Translations under genes and position numbers: made by a program
Shown here: one piece after another, positions 30,467-32,887 of the stretch
How positions within the stretch are numbered: the stretch's first letter is position 1
Layout: each line of letters starts with the position of its first letter
Notes under the pieces: generated by a model
Told to the model about the DNA's origin: nothing
The model's input: the letters and a program-made list of their open reading frames with translations, nothing else
Database searches by the model: none
Assembly: GCF_000720635.1 (NCBI RefSeq)
Contig: NZ_JOCF01000105.1
Coordinates: 1 to 32,887, forward strand
Origin: Streptomyces sp. NRRL WC-3742
Lineage (GTDB): Bacteria; Actinomycetota; Actinomycetes; Streptomycetales; Streptomycetaceae
Direction: 5' to 3'
Length of the DNA stretch: 32,887 bases

Positions 30467-31369
30467 ATGAAGGTCATGGGGAGGGCCGGGCTCGCGCTCG
30501 GCGGGGTGCTGGCGCTGGCGGCGTGCTCGAGCGGGGGCGGCGGGACGGCCGCGCCGACCGCTTCGGCGTCGACCTCCACTCCGGCGGCGTTCGGGACGTC
30601 GCTGAACCAGGCGCTGGAGCCGCTGGGCACCGGGCTGGGCAAGGTGTCGGCGGCGAAGGACACGGTGGAACTGAACGCGGCCCTCGGGAACGTCGGCTCC
30701 AACGCGGCCCGCGCCGCGCGCACCCTCAAGGCCACGACCGCCCCGGCCGAGGCGGAGCCCGGGCGCACCGACCTGCTGGCCGCCCTGGACGCGCTCAACG
30801 AGGAGACCTCGGCGATCACGGCCGTGGGCAGCAAGAACCTCTGCGGCGTGGCCGCCGGCCAGATGAAGCTGACCGGCGGCAAGGGACTGCCCGGCCTGAC
30901 CGCCGCGCTCGCCAAGCTGGACACGGCGGGCGTCAGGAGCACGTTCACCGTCCCGAAGCTGGCCCAGAAGCCCGCCCAGCCGAGGACGCTGGAGAACGGG
31001 ACGCTGGTCCGCGACGGCGGCAAGGGCGGCAAGGGCACGTTGAAGGTCAAGAACACCGGTGAGACCGACGCGGTCGTCTCGCTCGCCGTGGACGGCGCCT
31101 CGGTGGTCTCGGTGTACGCGGCCAAGGGCCAGGAGGCCAGTGTCGACGGCATCAAGGACGGCACGTACGACGCGTACGTCTCGACCGGGACGGACTGGGA
31201 CCCGGACGCCAAACTGTTCACCCAGGGCTGCAAGTTCAGCCGCTTCCAGGACAAGCAGGACTACGACTCGAAGGGCTCCGGGACGGTCTGGACCGTCACC
31301 ACCAAGACCACGGACGGCGAGGGCAGCAAGTCCGACACCCTGAACGTGGCCTCCGCCCCGCAGCCGTAG
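30467..31369 (+). CDS. lipoprotein of unknown function
   Basis: This 300-residue protein has a lipoprotein signal with lipobox LAAC (acylated C20) followed by a Ser/Gly/Thr linker. Residues about 40-160 look like a helical bundle rich in Ala/Leu (AALGNVGSNAARAARTLKATTAP). Residues about 185-300 look beta-rich (KVKNTGETDAVVSLAVDGASVVSVY-like strands, then WTVTTKTTDGEG), with single cysteines that might pair. I recognise no enzymatic motif. The ATG at 30467 follows GGGGCGGG; the frame extends upstream to 30413 without a signal sequence. It is divergent from the esterase gene, 141 bases away. Confidence 0.8.
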   Translation: MKVMGRAGLALGGVLALAACSSGGGGTAAPTASASTSTPAAFGTSLNQALEPLGTGLGKVSAAKDTVELNAALGNVGSNAARAARTLKATTAPAEAEPGRTDLLAALDALNEETSAITAVGSKNLCGVAAGQMKLTGGKGLPGLTAALAKLDTAGVRSTFTVPKLAQKPAQPRTLENGTLVRDGGKGGKGTLKVKNTGETDAVVSLAVDGASVVSVYAAKGQEASVDGIKDGTYDAYVSTGTDWDPDAKLFTQGCKFSRFQDKQDYDSKGSGTVWTVTTKTTDGEGSKSDTLNVASAPQP

Positions 31370-31506
31370 CGGCAACGGGCGGGGCAGGGTTGTGGATTGA
31401 GCCGATTTCCGTCCTAACCGTTGATTCCTTGTAGTGCGCATGGCACTTTCGTGCGTCGCGGGCCTCGGCAACCAGCAGGGGCCCGCGATCCCCCACAAGG
31501 AGAGCC

Positions 31507-32887
31507 ATGTTCAAGAGAGTTGCCGCGACGGCCGCCGCGAGCGTCGTCGTCGCGGGCGGTCTGACCTTCGTCGCCGCCCCCGCACACGCCGTCCAGGCCG
31601 CAGACCTGACCTCCACCATCGCGCTGAGCAACTGCTCGGCCTCGCTGGTCCGTTACCCCACCTCGGTGGACGGCGACCGGGCGCTGATGCTCACCAACGG
31701 GCACTGTCTGCCGACGATGCCCCCGGCCGGGCAGGTCATCCAGAACCAGAGCGCCAGCCGCAGCGGCACCCTGCTCGACGGTGCGGGCAACAGCCTCGGC
31801 ACCGTGCAGGCCGACCGGGTGCTGTACGCGACGATGACCGGCACGGACGTCGCGCTGTACCAGCTCACCGACACCTACGGGTCGATCGGCTCCAAGTACG
31901 GTGCCACCGCGCTGACGATCAACGACTCCCACCCGGTCGACGGCGCGGCGATGTACATCCCGTCCTCGTACTGGAAGCAGACCTGGAACTGCTCCGTCAA
32001 CGGCTTCGTGCCGACCCTGCGCGAGGACCAGTGGACCTGGCACGACTCGCTGCGCTACAGCTCCGGCTGCAACACCACGCACGGCACCTCGGGTTCGCCG
32101 ATCGTCGACTCCGCCAGCGGCCGGATCGTCGGCATCAACAACACCGGCAACGACGACGGCGCCATGTGCACCCTCAACAACCCGTGCGAGGTGGCCGCCG
32201 ACGGCACCACCACCGTCTCCAAGGGCCAGAGCTACGGTGAGGAGACCTACTGGTTCACCACCTGCCTGGGCACCAACCGCACCATCGACCTCAACGTCGC
32301 CGGCTGCCTGCTGACCAAGCCGGCCGGCACCGGCGCCGTCTCGGTGAGCAACCCGGGCGGCCAGTCCACCACGGTCGGCGGCGCGGTGAACCTGCAGATC
32401 AACGCCTCCGGCGGCACCGCCCCGCTGTCCTACTCGGCGACGGGCCTGCCCGCGGGCCTGTCGATCAACGCCTCGACCGGCCTGATATCCGGGACGGCTT
32501 CGACCATCGGCAGCTCCAACGTGACCGTCACCGTCACCGACGCGGCCGGCAAGTCCGGTTCCGCGGCCTTCTCCTGGACGGTCCTCGGCTCCGGCGGTAC
32601 CTGCACCCCGGCGCAGCTGCTCGGCAACCAGGGCTTCGAGACGGGCACGGCCGCCCCGTGGACGGCCAGCTCCGGCGTCGTGGACAACAGCTCCTCCCAG
32701 GCGGCGCACAGCGGCTCCTGGAAGTCGTGGATGAACGGCTACGGCAGCACCCACACCGACACCCTGTCGCAGACGGTGACCATCCCGGCCGGCTGCAAGG
32801 CGACGCTGAGCTTCTGGCTGCACATCGACACCGCCGAGACGGGCACCACCGCGTACGACAAGCTGACGGTCTCCGTCAACGGCACCA
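31507..32887 (+). CDS. secreted trypsin-like serine protease, C-terminus beyond the window
   Basis: The first 460 residues are present and the frame is open at the window edge. An AAGGAGAG site precedes the ATG. A signal peptide ends near AHA (residues 26-28). The catalytic domain carries H66 (LTNGHC), D114 (GTDVALY) and S195 (HGTSGSPI), the S1-family triad; several cysteines could form disulfides. A putative Ig-like domain (about 278-365, GLPAGLSINASTGLISGTAS) and a carbohydrate-binding-like beta domain (about 370 onward, LGNQGFETGTAAPW) follow. It should be exported and degrade proteins, with the extra domains perhaps binding polymers. Weak promoter-like sequence lies at about 31420-31440, too poor to assign. 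Confidence 0.92.
   Translation, partial: MFKRVAATAAASVVVAGGLTFVAAPAHAVQAADLTSTIALSNCSASLVRYPTSVDGDRALMLTNGHCLPTMPPAGQVIQNQSASRSGTLLDGAGNSLGTVQADRVLYATMTGTDVALYQLTDTYGSIGSKYGATALTINDSHPVDGAAMYIPSSYWKQTWNCSVNGFVPTLREDQWTWHDSLRYSSGCNTTHGTSGSPIVDSASGRIVGINNTGNDDGAMCTLNNPCEVAADGTTTVSKGQSYGEETYWFTTCLGTNRTIDLNVAGCLLTKPAGTGAVSVSNPGGQSTTVGGAVNLQINASGGTAPLSYSATGLPAGLSINASTGLISGTASTIGSSNVTVTVTDAAGKSGSAAFSWTVLGSGGTCTPAQLLGNQGFETGTAAPWTASSGVVDNSSSQAAHSGSWKSWMNGYGSTHTDTLSQTVTIPAGCKATLSFWLHIDTAETGTTAYDKLTVSVNGT

Overview
The window is very GC-rich DNA from an actinobacterium. Codon usage with G/C at nearly every third position, GTG and TTG starts, a DUF2637 gene, SpoIIE-type phosphatases with HATPase partners, a fused urease gamma/beta subunit and a DmdR/IdeR-like iron box all point to the Streptomycetaceae (Streptomyces or Kitasatospora type chromosome). 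I see no rRNA, tRNA, CRISPR array, transposase or prophage. The assignments come from reading the translated proteins; no database search was run.

Layout. 1-2.9 kb: a FhuF-like iron-sulfur protein, then an alkylation-repair pair (Ada/AlkA fusion and Ogt, overlapping by ATGA). 2.9-5.7 kb: a GNAT acetyltransferase and a divergent MarR regulator/MFS drug exporter pair with a clear palindromic operator. 5.7-8.5 kb: a diverged peptidyl-tRNA hydrolase and a minus-strand cluster of a small secreted protein, DUF3105 and DUF305. 8.8-10.4 kb: a PP2C-like protein with a long Pro/Glu linker. 10.4-10.9 kb: an unusual cluster of six palindromes sharing one core.

11.0-15.3 kb: a minus-strand operon ureAB-ureC-agmatine deiminase-tetR. 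It starts behind a 25-bp near-perfect palindrome. The urease-like alpha subunit keeps all metal ligands but has lost the flap cysteine and other conserved pocket residues. No nickel-insertion accessory gene lies beside it. I propose that the enzyme may act on a substituted urea such as the N-carbamoylputrescine made by agmatine deiminase.

15.7-19.0 kb: a stand-alone HATPase (anti-sigma type) and a PAS-GAF-SpoIIE-HATPase protein, with a 16-bp tandem repeat between them and an ACTAC/GTAGT repeat cluster after them. 19.0-20.0 kb: a DUF2637 membrane protein gene that seems broken by an internal deletion with frameshift. 20.1-22.2 kb: a second FhuF-like gene behind an iron box and two large hairpins, then a TPR-like protein with a TTG start. 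22.3-24.0 kb: a zinc-ribbon protein with a degenerate Mrr-like domain and a MobA/MocA-type nucleotidyltransferase. 24.1-26.6 kb: a secreted HNH nuclease and a tripeptidyl-aminopeptidase-like lipoprotein. 26.6-30.3 kb: a GT39-family membrane glycosyltransferase and a membrane-anchored esterase. 30.4 kb to the end: a lipoprotein of unknown function and a secreted trypsin-like protease cut by the window edge.

The strongest leads are the urease-like/agmatine deiminase operon, the palindrome cluster at 10407-10835, the broken DUF2637 gene and the iron-box/hairpin leader at 21222-21321.
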